A DNA stretch of 12,894 bases, from NCBI GenBank assembly GCA_964346275.1, contig CAYFUR010000110.1, positions 1 to 12,894 on the forward strand, in the 5' to 3' direction. Below are positions 1-7,331 of the stretch, one piece after another (the first letter of the stretch is position 1; the number at the start of each line of letters is the position of its first letter). Origin of the DNA: CAYFUR01 sp964346275. Lineage in GTDB: Bacteria; Sumerlaeota; Sumerlaeia; SLMS01. The translations under genes were made by a program, and so were the position numbers. The notes beneath the pieces were generated by a model. It was not told where the DNA came from and searched no databases. It saw nothing but the letters and a program-made list of their open reading frames with translations.

Positions 1-1989
1 GTCATCCTGGTCCGCAATGAAACGTCTCCGGAAGATGTCGCCGGCATGCATGCCGCCGAGGCCATTTTGACGGCCAAGGGCGGCATGACAAGCCACGCCG
101 CGCTTGTGGCTCGCGGCTGGGGCAAATGCTGTATCGTTGGTTGCGGCGAGTTGAATATCGACGCGCGCAAAGGAACGCTGAGCGTTGGCAGCACCAAACT
201 TGAGCGCGGGGACTCAATCACGCTGAATGGCACCGCTGGCCATGTCTATGAAGGGACTCTCCAGCTCGACCTGCCCAACCCCGACAAGAACCGCTTCTAC
301 AAGAAGCTGATGAAGATTGCTGAAAAATACCGGACCATCGGCGTACGCACCAATGCGGACTCGGGTCCGGACGCGGAAGGCGCCCGCCGTCTCGGAGCGG
401 AAGGCATCGGCCTTTGCCGCACCGAGCACATGTTCTTCGATGCCAAGCGAATCAGCGCCGTCCGCGAAATGATCGTTTCCCAGACGCCGGAAGAACGGCG
501 CAAAGCGATCATGAAGCTTCTGCCTTATCAGCGGAAGGACTTCATGGAAATTTTCAAGGCGATGAAGGGGCTTCCCGTCACCGTCCGCCTTCTCGATCCG
601 CCACTGCACGAGTTTGTGCCCCACGAGCCCTCCGCCATCGCGGAGTTGGCCGAGGATCTCGGGATCACCTCGAGCGAACTCGAAAGCCGCATTCGCGCCC
701 TCCACGAACTGAACCCCATGCTGGGCCACCGTGGCTGCCGCCTGGGAATCACCTTCCCGGAAATTACGGAAATGCAGGCCCGGGCGATCATCGAGGCCGC
801 CGTGGAATGCCAGAAGAAGAAGGTGAAAGTCCTGCCGGAAATCATGGTGCCGCTTGTTGGGCACTCCAACGAGCTTGCCAATCAGGAAGCCATTATCCGC
901 CGCGTCGCGGACGAGGTGATGGCAGAGAAGAAGGTGAAGATCAAGTATCTCGTCGGCACGATGATCGAGCTGCCCCGCGCGGCGCTGACCGCGGATGAAA
1001 TTGCGGAACACGCGGATTTCTTCTCCTTCGGCACGAACGATCTCACGCAGACAACATTTGGTTTCTCGCGTGACGACATCGGCACATTCCTCCCCGATTA
1101 CCTCCAGCACAAGATCCTCCCGGAGGATCCGTTCCAGAGCATCGATCAATCGGGCGTCGGAGCACTGGTGGAGATCGGTATCGAAAAGGGACGCGACACG
1201 CGCCCCGACCTGAAAGTTGGCATCTGTGGCGAACACGGCGGCGACCCCGCCTCCGTGGTCTTCTGTCACCAGGCAGGGATGAACTACGTCAGTTGTTCTC
1301 CCTTCCGGGTGCCGATCGCCCTTTTTGCAGCCGCCCAGGCGGCGGTAACGCACCCTCGCAAGGAGGTCAAAAAGATGGCAGCGACGAAGAAGACTACTGC
1401 CAAGAAGGCAACCACCAAGAAGGCAGCGACGAAGAAGGCCACCACGGCCCGGAAAGCCACCGCCAAAAAGGCAACCACGAAGAAGGCAGCCACCAAGAAG
1501 CCGACTGCCAAGAAGGCCACGGCGAAGAAGCCCACCGCCAAGAAGGCCACCACAACGGCTAAGAAGCCGGCCGCTAAGAAGCCCACCGCCAGCAAGACAA
1601 CCACAACGGCTAAGAAGGCGACGGCCCGGAAGCCCGCGGCCAAGAAGGCCACAACGCGCAAGCCCGCGGCCAAGAAAGCCACGGCAAGCAAGCCGGCCGC
1701 CAAGAAGCCGGCCGCNNNNNNNNNNNNNNNNNNNNNNNNNNNNNNNNNNNNNNNNNNNNNNNNNNNNNNNNNNNNNNNNNNNNNNNNNNNNNNNNNNNNN
1801 NNNNNNNNNNNNNNNAAGCCGGCCGCCAAGAAGCCGGCCGCTAAGAAAGCAGTCGCGAAGAAAACCACAACGCGCAAGACAGCGGCGAAGAAACCCGTTG
1901 CCAAGAAGGCCACAGCGCGGAAGACGGCGGCCAAGAAGCCCGTCGCCAAGAAAACCACCACACGGAAGAAGGCTGCTTCCAAGAAGTAA
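1..1989 (+). CDS. ppdK: Pyruvate, phosphate dikinase (C-terminal part), reading in frame into a histone H1-like tail
   Basis: The enzyme interconverts pyruvate, ATP and Pi with PEP, AMP and PPi in the cytoplasm. The window opens inside the gene, just before the phosphohistidine domain: the swivelling His lies in GGMTSHAALVARG (about 82-120). The PEP/pyruvate TIM barrel follows, with GLCRTEHMF (about 409-435), GHRGCRLG, GTNDLTQTTFGFSRDD and the terminal GICGEHGGDP and NYVSCSPFRVPIA, whose Cys is the acid/base residue. The barrel therefore looks complete and active. Family members normally end a few residues after AAAQAA. Here there is no stop at that point: the frame runs through THPRKEVKK into a Lys/Ala-rich tail ending at TAA 1987-1989. 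An ATG with a perfect ribosome binding site sits at the junction (separate entry), so this may be a fusion, a lost stop, or two products. The 100-N gap lies in the tail. Dikinase identity is certain; the fused end is not. Confidence 0.93.
   Translation, partial: VILVRNETSPEDVAGMHAAEAILTAKGGMTSHAALVARGWGKCCIVGCGELNIDARKGTLSVGSTKLERGDSITLNGTAGHVYEGTLQLDLPNPDKNRFYKKLMKIAEKYRTIGVRTNADSGPDAEGARRLGAEGIGLCRTEHMFFDAKRISAVREMIVSQTPEERRKAIMKLLPYQRKDFMEIFKAMKGLPVTVRLLDPPLHEFVPHEPSAIAELAEDLGITSSELESRIRALHELNPMLGHRGCRLGITFPEITEMQARAIIEAAVECQKKKVKVLPEIMVPLVGHSNELANQEAIIRRVADEVMAEKKVKIKYLVGTMIELPRAALTADEIAEHADFFSFGTNDLTQTTFGFSRDDIGTFLPDYLQHKILPEDPFQSIDQSGVGALVEIGIEKGRDTRPDLKVGICGEHGGDPASVVFCHQAGMNYVSCSPFRVPIALFAAAQAAVTHPRKEVKKMAATKKTTAKKATTKKAATKKATTARKATAKKATTKKAATKKPTAKKATAKKPTAKKATTTAKKPAAKKPTASKTTTTAKKATARKPAAKKATTRKPAAKKATASKPAAKKPAXXXXXXXXXXXXXXXXXXXXXXXXXXXXXXXXXXKPAAKKPAAKKAVAKKTTTRKTAAKKPVAKKATARKTAAKKPVAKKTTTRKKAASKK
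1360..1367 (+). promoter_or_regulatory. Consensus ribosome binding site at the dikinase/H1-like junction
   Basis: AAGGAGGT matches the full anti-Shine-Dalgarno complement and sits 7 bases before ATG 1375. It is the strongest argument that translation starts anew at 1375, although the dikinase frame reads straight through it. Confidence 0.85.
1375..1989 (+). CDS. Histone H1-like Lys/Ala/Thr-rich DNA-binding protein (internal start within the dikinase frame)
   Basis: From ATG 1375 the frame encodes a protein built almost only of Lys, Ala, Thr and Pro, with a few Arg, Ser and Val and no acidic or aromatic residues. Lys-Lys pairs recur roughly every five residues (for example TTAKKATTKKAATKK), as in bacterial H1-like proteins such as chlamydial HctB and in AlgP- or PhaF-type tails. 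Such proteins bind DNA through charge and help compact the nucleoid. The start is chosen because AAGGAGGT at 1360-1367 lies 7 bases upstream of the ATG, and because MAATKKTT is a normal opening for this class. The nominal length of 204 residues includes 33-34 unknown ones from the 100-N gap, so the true length is unknown. It shares its frame with the upstream dikinase. A strong terminator follows 40 bases after the stop. Function is inferred from composition alone; there is no folded domain to test. Confidence 0.78.
   Translation: MAATKKTTAKKATTKKAATKKATTARKATAKKATTKKAATKKPTAKKATAKKPTAKKATTTAKKPAAKKPTASKTTTTAKKATARKPAAKKATTRKPAAKKATASKPAAKKPAXXXXXXXXXXXXXXXXXXXXXXXXXXXXXXXXXXKPAAKKPAAKKAVAKKTTTRKTAAKKPVAKKATARKTAAKKPVAKKTTTRKKAASKK
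1378..1986 (+). repeat. Degenerate 15-bp coding repeat (pentapeptide KK period), interrupted by an assembly gap
   Basis: The DNA is a run of variants of GCCAAGAAGGCCACC and similar 15-mers, giving Lys-Lys about every fifth residue. Identical 26-bp stretches flank the gap at 1690-1715 and 1816-1841. Repeats of this kind collapse or break in short-read assembly, so the copy number here is not reliable. Confidence 0.85.
1716..1815. other. Assembly gap 1 (100 N)
   Basis: Exactly 100 N inside the Lys/Ala repeat. The round number suggests a placeholder of unknown length. The reading frame is kept across it only because 100 N happens to fit. Confidence 0.97.
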
Positions 1990-2029
1990 ATCCGGAAGCA
2001 CTTCCTCCTGCAGACGCACACAAACAACG

Positions 2030-2057
2030 GCCCCGGGATTTCCTCCCGGGGCTTTTT
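2030..2057 (+). terminator. Rho-independent terminator after the H1-like gene
   Basis: A perfect 9-bp GC-rich stem, GCCCCGGGA (2030-2038) with TCCCGGGGC (2044-2052), has a 5-base loop TTTCC and is followed by TTTTT (2053-2057). It lies 40 bases after the H1-like stop. On the other strand the hairpin lies about 35 bases past the histidine kinase stop and is followed by a weaker T-rich stretch, so it may serve both convergent genes. Confidence 0.92.
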
Positions 2058-2086
2058 CTCTGCTCACCGCTTTGGCTGGTTGGCGT

Positions 2087-5000
2087 TTATTCGTCCAGAA
2101 CCTTTCGGATTTTTCGCAGCAAGGTTTCCTTTGAATAGGGCTTTTGAACAAAACCTACGCTCGAGCCGAGTACGGCGTCGGTGTGAACGGTTTCCGCGCT
2201 GTATCCACTCACAAAAATAATCTTTGCGTTGGCTTTCAGCAGGCGGAAGTGATCGGAAACCTCCCGGCCGCCACGCTTGGGCATTACCATATCCAAAAGG
2301 GCCAAGTCGATCTCGCCGGAGCGTTTATTCAGGATGTCGATTGCTTCCTGGCCGTTCCGCGCCTCGATCACGTGATATCCGAATTCTTTAAGCAAGTGAA
2401 CGCCGAGATTGCGAACCGTGCCGTCGTCCTCGGCGAGGAGAATCGTCTCCTGGCCTCCTGGCAGAGGGAGCGCGTCTTCTTCCGACTTCCTTCGAACATT
2501 TTCCGCGGCGGCTCCCTTCAACTCGGGGAAACAGATTTTGAATGTCGTTCCTTCGCCCACCTCGCTATACACATTCACGATCCCCCGGTGCTGCTTGATG
2601 ATTCCATAGACGGTCGCCAGGCCAAGTCCGGTCCCTTTGCCAACTTCCTTGGTGGTGAAAAAGGGTGTGAAGATTTGCTCGCGGGTCTTCTTGTCCATGC
2701 CGCTTCCGTTATCGCTTACCTCCATGATAACATAGTTTCCTGGTTCCGCCCAGGGATGGGAGGAAACATAATCTTCGCCGAACAGTTGGGCCTTGGTATC
2801 GATGATGAGTTTGCCGCCCCTGGGCATGGAGTCGCGGGCATTCACACACAGGTTCATGAGGACCTGCTCAACCTGGCCGACATCCGCATAGATGGTTCCG
2901 ATATCCTGACCCGGCCGGAATTCCAGGCTGATGTTTTCACCAATGGTTCGGCGAATCAGTTTCAGGAGGTTCTCGATCACCTCATTCAGATTCAAGGGCC
3001 TGGGTTCCAGGACTTGACGCCGGCTGAAGGCGAGCAGTTGCCGCGTCAGACTCGAAGCCCGTTCGGCTCCGGAAAGAATTTCTTTCGCGAAACCGATGTC
3101 CGGCTCCTTTTCCAGGTTTTGAACGAGCATTTGAGAGAAACCGAGAATGCCCTGGAGAATATTGTTAAAATCGTGGGCAATTCCTCCCGCCAGCCGGCCC
3201 ACCGCTTCCATCTTTTGAGACTGGTTGAGTTGCTCCTGGAGCCTGGCTCGTTCCTGTTCGGCTCGTTTCCCCTCGGTGATATCTGAAACGAATCCCTCCA
3301 GGATTCCGATTCCTTCCTCATCCTCGGAAACAAGGCGTCCTTGTTCCCAAACCCAATGTTCCTGGCCGGATTTGTCCCGGATGCGGTACTCCAGGGTAAA
3401 CGACTCGCCCTTTCCGATGGCCTGCTGGACGGTATCCCAGACATGTTGCTGGTCTTTCGAATCGATGAGACTCTCGTAGGAGACGCCATCTGGGCTTGTC
3501 AGTTCCCCGGAAGTCAAACCGCTCAATTCCTCGCAACCATGGCTCACGAAAACCATCGGCCATCCGGGTTTGTTGAGGCAGCGAAAGACCATCCCTGGCA
3601 GATTACTCATCAGCGTGCTCAACTGCCGCTGGCTTTCTTTCAAACCTGTTTCTGCTTTTCTTCGCTCGGTGACATCGATTCCGATTCCGATGTTTGATCC
3701 ATCCGAGAGCGGAATGTTCGCCCACGCGGTTTCCAAAAGCTTTCCGCTCTTTGTATGGATCTGAAAATCATCCCATTCCCCTTTCGCGGCTTCGATGAAT
3801 GCGAGGACTCTTTCGCGATAGTCAGCATCTGGAAAGAGCTTTTCAAAAAAACCGGGCTCCTGGGCCTCTTCCAACTCATACCCAAGCGCTTTTTCGTAGA
3901 AATGATTGATCCACTGCGGTTTGCCGGCCGGGTCGAAGAACGCGATCATTGCCGGGATGTTTTCAAGGATCGCCTCAAGCCGTTCTTTTTCCTGCTCGAG
4001 TTCCAGCCGGATCTCTTTCTGGGAGGTAATATCCTGGATTGTTCCGATGATCAGGTTCTTGTTTCGATCGTATTCGGCCATGGATCGGATATGGATGAGT
4101 TTTTGATCCGTCGGGCGCCTGATGATGAATTCTTCATCATAGGGCGCCTCACCGCTGACCAGATCGGCCAGCGCGCGATCCAGTTGCCGCCGGTATTTGG
4201 CGAGTGGGATACTCTTGATTTCGTCAATGGTCCATTCCCGGTCGCCCAGACCATAGAGTTTCCGCGCCTCATCGGAGGCATGGACCACATTGTTTTTGAG
4301 ATTAAACTGCCAAGCCCCAAGGCGGGCGATTTCGTGAGCCCGGCGGAGCTGCGCAACATTTTTCTGCGTCCGCTCCGCGATTTCAATCTCGTAAATGGCG
4401 AATGCCAGATCATTTACGAGTTCGAGGAAAAGGCTTTTTTCCCGAGGATCACAGGCAAATCGCAGGGGAACGGAAACAGTGAGATATCCGAAACAGCGGC
4501 CTTGGAAGATGAGGGGAGAGGAGAAAGCGGCCAATCCTTCGTAGGATGCTGAAATGGGGCGTTCCTGGCATTCGACCGCTGGGTTTTCGCAAACTCGCAA
4601 GTAGAAGCCGTCCTTTTCGCTTTTGATACAGGGAATCGGCGATCCCGATTCCAAATGCTGCCGCAGTTTTTCTAAATGGCCATCCTTCCCCGAGCCAGCG
4701 GCGTGGATGACTCCCCCCTTTTCATCGACCAAAACAAGAAAGGCCGCATGGTATCCCAAGGTCTTTGTCAGATTCTTGCAGGCCTTCTCGATGAGAACTT
4801 CCGGATCACTCTCCTTCGTGACGAGCTGATTGACGTTCCGGATTCCCTCCAGGACCGCCTGGAGGTGTTGGGTTCTTTCCTGGCTTCTCTCCCGTTCGGC
4901 GATTAAACTCGCGACAAAACCGCCGAAAAGAAGGAAAAGCCCGAAAACCACCAGGCGCATGGAAACCTTGTGAAAAGGCACATCAAGTATTAATAAATCG

Positions 5001-5107
5001 AGAAAGCTATCGTCGTAGAAGAAAAGAGTATCAAGCACGCCATCGAGAAGCCAATAAAGCGCTCCGGCCGTTGCAGCGTAGAGGATGATACGAGGTTCAG
5101 TTTTCAC
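2087..5107 (-). CDS. Membrane hybrid sensor histidine kinase (2 TM, GAF, 3 PAS, HisKA, HATPase, receiver)
   Basis: This 1006-residue protein senses a signal and phosphorylates itself on His, then passes the phosphate to its own receiver. TM segments lie near residues 6-24 and 50-70, with only about 25 residues between them, so sensing is probably cytoplasmic. A GAF-like domain spans about 95-245, and PAS domains about 255-365, 375-490 and 495-615; TIQDITSQK, IGIDVTERRK and FVSDITEGKR mark their ends. The kinase core has His645 in GGIAHDFNNILQG, the N box at N752-N756, DNGSGM (799-804) and GKGTGLGL (823-830). The receiver (about 886-1006) has Asp894/Asp895, phosphoacceptor Asp939 in LLDMVMP, Ser967 and Lys989. 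All catalytic residues are present. The start is GTG at 5107 with AGGA eight bases upstream. There is no DNA-binding output domain, so a phosphotransfer partner must lie elsewhere. The family is certain; the signal is unknown. Confidence 0.95.
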   Translation of the reverse strand: MKTEPRIILYAATAGALYWLLDGVLDTLFFYDDSFLDLLILDVPFHKVSMRLVVFGLFLLFGGFVASLIAERERSQERTQHLQAVLEGIRNVNQLVTKESDPEVLIEKACKNLTKTLGYHAAFLVLVDEKGGVIHAAGSGKDGHLEKLRQHLESGSPIPCIKSEKDGFYLRVCENPAVECQERPISASYEGLAAFSSPLIFQGRCFGYLTVSVPLRFACDPREKSLFLELVNDLAFAIYEIEIAERTQKNVAQLRRAHEIARLGAWQFNLKNNVVHASDEARKLYGLGDREWTIDEIKSIPLAKYRRQLDRALADLVSGEAPYDEEFIIRRPTDQKLIHIRSMAEYDRNKNLIIGTIQDITSQKEIRLELEQEKERLEAILENIPAMIAFFDPAGKPQWINHFYEKALGYELEEAQEPGFFEKLFPDADYRERVLAFIEAAKGEWDDFQIHTKSGKLLETAWANIPLSDGSNIGIGIDVTERRKAETGLKESQRQLSTLMSNLPGMVFRCLNKPGWPMVFVSHGCEELSGLTSGELTSPDGVSYESLIDSKDQQHVWDTVQQAIGKGESFTLEYRIRDKSGQEHWVWEQGRLVSEDEEGIGILEGFVSDITEGKRAEQERARLQEQLNQSQKMEAVGRLAGGIAHDFNNILQGILGFSQMLVQNLEKEPDIGFAKEILSGAERASSLTRQLLAFSRRQVLEPRPLNLNEVIENLLKLIRRTIGENISLEFRPGQDIGTIYADVGQVEQVLMNLCVNARDSMPRGGKLIIDTKAQLFGEDYVSSHPWAEPGNYVIMEVSDNGSGMDKKTREQIFTPFFTTKEVGKGTGLGLATVYGIIKQHRGIVNVYSEVGEGTTFKICFPELKGAAAENVRRKSEEDALPLPGGQETILLAEDDGTVRNLGVHLLKEFGYHVIEARNGQEAIDILNKRSGEIDLALLDMVMPKRGGREVSDHFRLLKANAKIIFVSGYSAETVHTDAVLGSSVGFVQKPYSKETLLRKIRKVLDE

Positions 5108-5240
5108 CGAAAAGTTCCTGGCTGCCAGTCGAGAATTCCCGGCGAGTCAGGAGACTCCAGTAGAGGTGCAAGCCAGGATGGCCCTGATAACGCGACTCGG
5201 AGGGATTGGGGGGCGAGCCTTCGATCGATTCAGTCTCCAT
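5097..5240 (-). CDS. Possible 47-residue leader ORF overlapping the kinase start
   Basis: Between the binding-protein stop and the kinase GTG lies an ATG ORF (METESIEGSPPN...) on the same strand. It ends 11 bases inside the kinase gene, so a ribosome finishing it could re-initiate at the kinase GTG. A weak AAGAAG precedes the ATG. I recognise no domain in it. It may be chance, because open frames are common in DNA of this composition; listed for completeness with low confidence. Confidence 0.2.
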   Translation of the reverse strand: METESIEGSPPNPSESRYQGHPGLHLYWSLLTRREFSTGSQELFGEN

Positions 5241-5274
5241 TCTTCTTATGCACAAGTCAAAGGAAACTGTGGTT

Positions 5275-6648
5275 CTATTCTGCTCCCGTCCTTCGCGCCC
5301 AAAGGTAATGGATGTCTCCGGTGGCATTGCGGATGACGCCTTCAATGCCGGTTTGGATGAGGACGGGGTAGGCATAGGTGAAAAGCGGGGCGATGGCCGC
5401 TTCTTCCTCGATGAGGAGGCGCTCCGCCTCGACGAGCAGGTCTTCCCGTTCGGCCGCATCTTCTTCGCTTCGCGCCGCCTGAATCAGTTCGTCGTAGCGG
5501 TCGCTGCTGAACTTGGGATCGTTCAGGTTGTTTCCGGTGACGAACAGCTCGAGGAACGTCATGGCGTCCAGGTAGTCGCCATACCACCCGTTGCGGATCA
5601 GGTCGAAGCGGCCCTGGCGGCCGCGCTCCAGCCGCACGCCCCACTCCACGTTCCGCAGTTCCACGTCCACGCCGAGGGCATCCCGCCACATGGCCTGGAG
5701 CTGCTCGGCTATCACCTTGTGGTCTTCCGAGGTATCGTATATATACTCGACGGCTGGGAACTGGTTGTCTTCTCCGTAGCCGGCCTCCGCGAGGAGTTGC
5801 CGTGCGCGTTCGATGTCTTGATCGGGAATCATGTCGCCGGCATAGTCGCGATAGGCGCCCCCTCGCGGGCTTTGCAGCGAGTGGGGTATCAGGCCCTCGC
5901 TCGGTATTTCCCCGCGCTGAAGGAGGCGGTCCGTGATTAACTCTCTGTCTATACAGAGGTTGAAGGCCTTGCGCACCCGCGCGTCGTCAAAGGGCGCTTC
6001 GGCATTGTTGAAACTGACGTAATAGGTTCCAAAGGTTGGCCCCGGGTTCCACTCGGGCTGTTCTTTCCAGTATGGCACTTCCGGCAGGGAAACCTTGTTT
6101 GTGATGTCCAGCTCGCCTGTCCGGAAAGCCTGGAGCTCCGTAACCTGGCTTTCGATCATATAGAACTCGATGCGATCCCAGAAGATTTCATCGGTCATGC
6201 GGTGGGTTTCCGCGGGCTCGAGAATGATGCGGTCCTTGCTGGAGTATTCGGCCAGCTGAAAGGGACCGTTCCCGAGATACGTCTCCGGCTCCGTGTCCCA
6301 CCCTTCGCCGGCCTCTTCGATGTGCTCCTGGTTGAGAGGATACCAGCAGGTGAGGTCCACTACCGTGTCGAAAAACGGCGTCGGATTGGCGAGGTTGTAT
6401 TGCACCGTGAAGTCATCAAGAGCTTGGACACCGGTGAATTGGGCGTCGCTCTCCAGGCCGCCCGCGTCGTAATAATCCTGGGCCCCGTCCAGGAAGGAGA
6501 GGACATTCTGGGCATAGAAAGCCCCCAGGCGGGGNNNNNNNNNNNNNNNNNNNNNNNNNNNNNNNNNNNNNNNNNNNNNNNNNNNNNNNNNNNNNNNNNN
6601 NNNNNNNNNNNNNNNNNNNNNNNNNNNNNNNNNNACCGAAAAGCGCAT
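5275..6648 (-). CDS. ABC-type oligopeptide solute-binding protein (family 5, OppA/DppA-like), N-terminal region in gap
   Basis: This is the extracytoplasmic receptor of a peptide or similar ABC importer. The readable 420 or so residues match the OppA fold: GVQALDDFTVQYNL, TYLGNGPFQLAEY, VTELQAFRTGELDI, TYYVSFNNAEAPFDDARVRK, ARQLLAEAGYG and FDLIRNGWYGDYLDAMTFL correspond to ordered blocks of E. coli OppA. The start ATG 6648 (MRFS) is supported by GGAGG six bases upstream. Gap 2 follows immediately and hides the expected signal peptide or lipobox and the N-terminal lobe. Only about 30 residues lie between the gap and GVQALDD, where OppA has roughly 170, so the real gap should be near 400 bases, not 100. 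The gene ends at TAG 5275-5277. No permease or ATPase gene is adjacent, so it is an orphan receptor in this window. Its ligand cannot be told. Confidence 0.9.
   Translation of the reverse strand: MRFSXXXXXXXXXXXXXXXXXXXXXXXXXXXXXXXXXXPRLGAFYAQNVLSFLDGAQDYYDAGGLESDAQFTGVQALDDFTVQYNLANPTPFFDTVVDLTCWYPLNQEHIEEAGEGWDTEPETYLGNGPFQLAEYSSKDRIILEPAETHRMTDEIFWDRIEFYMIESQVTELQAFRTGELDITNKVSLPEVPYWKEQPEWNPGPTFGTYYVSFNNAEAPFDDARVRKAFNLCIDRELITDRLLQRGEIPSEGLIPHSLQSPRGGAYRDYAGDMIPDQDIERARQLLAEAGYGEDNQFPAVEYIYDTSEDHKVIAEQLQAMWRDALGVDVELRNVEWGVRLERGRQGRFDLIRNGWYGDYLDAMTFLELFVTGNNLNDPKFSSDRYDELIQAARSEEDAAEREDLLVEAERLLIEEEAAIAPLFTYAYPVLIQTGIEGVIRNATGDIHYLWARRTGAE
6535..6634. other. Assembly gap 2 (100 N)
   Basis: Exactly 100 N in the 5' part of the solute-binding protein gene. 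Flanking bases share no overlap. Comparison with OppA proteins suggests that the true missing length is several hundred bases. Confidence 0.97.
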
Positions 6649-6654
6649 CGGAGG

Positions 6655-6659
6655 CCTCC
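6655..6659 (-). promoter_or_regulatory. Ribosome binding site of the solute-binding protein gene
   Basis: On the minus strand GGAGG lies six bases before ATG 6648. It fixes the start of a gene whose next codons vanish into the gap. It is the left half of a self-complementary GGAGGCCTCC. Confidence 0.75.
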
Positions 6660-6734
6660 AAGGGGAATGAATGGAGGAACCCTATGGGCGGCGGGTGCAT
6701 TTGGCGAGCATTTTCTTGAAACGTCTATATCCGT

Positions 6735-7208
6735 TTACTCTTTTCCGAGCCGCTCTTTCAAGCGATCGAAGAAGACGTGGTAGGTTGGGTTGGCTTTTTC
6801 CCGGGCGCGGTTTTCGGGAAAGAAATCCGCACGATCTAGCTCCGGAAAGTGCTGCTTGCGGCCCGATTTGGGCGGCCATTCCAGCTCGAAGGTGTTCGAT
6901 TGAATTTCCGGCGTGTCCTCTCCCTTCCACTCGAAGGCCCAGATGTGGATGATCTTGCCGTCTTTCCGTTTGGTTTCGCCGAGGGGGATCATCTCTCCTT
7001 CGGGCTGAACTCCGGTTTCCTCCTCGAATTCGCGTTTGGCGGTTACCAGCAGGTCCGCCTCGCCTTCTTCCGCGAGGCCTTTCGGCAGCGTCCAATGGCC
7101 TTCATCCTTCCTGGCGAAAAACGGCCCGCCCAGGTGGGCCAGAAAGTATTCCAGCTCGCCGTTCTTCCAGCGATACATCAACAATCCGGCGCTGAGTTTT
7201 TTGCTCAC
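6735..7208 (-). CDS. Nudix hydrolase (COG4119-like predicted NTP pyrophosphohydrolase)
   Basis: A 157-residue cytoplasmic protein that probably cleaves a nucleoside diphosphate linked to some group X. The layout matches the COG4119 group: SAGLLMYR at the start, LGGPFFARKDEGHWTLPKG (27-44), the Nudix helix REFEEETG (59-66) with metal-binding Glu63/Glu64, then SNTFELEWPPKSGR (104-117) and FPELDRADFF (121-130). Between the Gly44/Glu50 part of the box and Arg59 there are eight residues where the signature expects seven, a one-residue insertion. The start is GTG 7208 (VSKKLSAGLL), because homologues open at this point and GGAAG lies a few bases upstream. The open frame extends a further 126 codons upstream, but that part lies opposite the next gene and reads like an antisense shadow. 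The downstream binding-protein gene begins 86 bases later on the same strand. The substrate is unknown. Confidence 0.87.
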   Translation of the reverse strand: MSKKLSAGLLMYRWKNGELEYFLAHLGGPFFARKDEGHWTLPKGLAEEGEADLLVTAKREFEEETGVQPEGEMIPLGETKRKDGKIIHIWAFEWKGEDTPEIQSNTFELEWPPKSGRKQHFPELDRADFFPENRAREKANPTYHVFFDRLKERLGKE

Positions 7209-7331
7209 GTCTCTTCCCTTTCCGCCGTCACGTGGGATTGCGGGTTGCATCTTTGCCCTCCCGCCAGGAGGGTCTCGCGGGCCGTGGCCACCCCGTCGAA
7301 CCAGGAGGGGCGCGGCGACTTTACCTGATTC
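7209..7331. promoter_or_regulatory. Divergent intergenic region between the Nudix and SEC59-like genes
   Basis: A 123-base GC-rich spacer between divergently read genes must hold the promoters of both, if the starts are right. I cannot pick out convincing -35/-10 boxes. AGGAGGGG near 7301-7309 lies too far (about 22 bases) from ATG 7332 to be a normal ribosome site for it. Confidence 0.35.

Noticed and set aside
1378..1986. Tandem repeats as a CRISPR array or minisatellite
   Set aside because: The period is 15 bp, degenerate and in frame with a Lys/Ala-rich protein; there are no unique spacers.
214..2151. 645-codon minus-strand open frame opposite the dikinase and H1-like tail
   Set aside because: Antisense to clear dikinase motifs. 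It spans the N gap and consists of Gly/Leu/Arg runs that mirror the Lys/Ala repeat.
2144..3286. 380-codon plus-strand open frame
   Set aside because: It lies opposite the histidine kinase core and receiver, whose catalytic motifs are unambiguous. Its translation shows no domain and is an antisense shadow.
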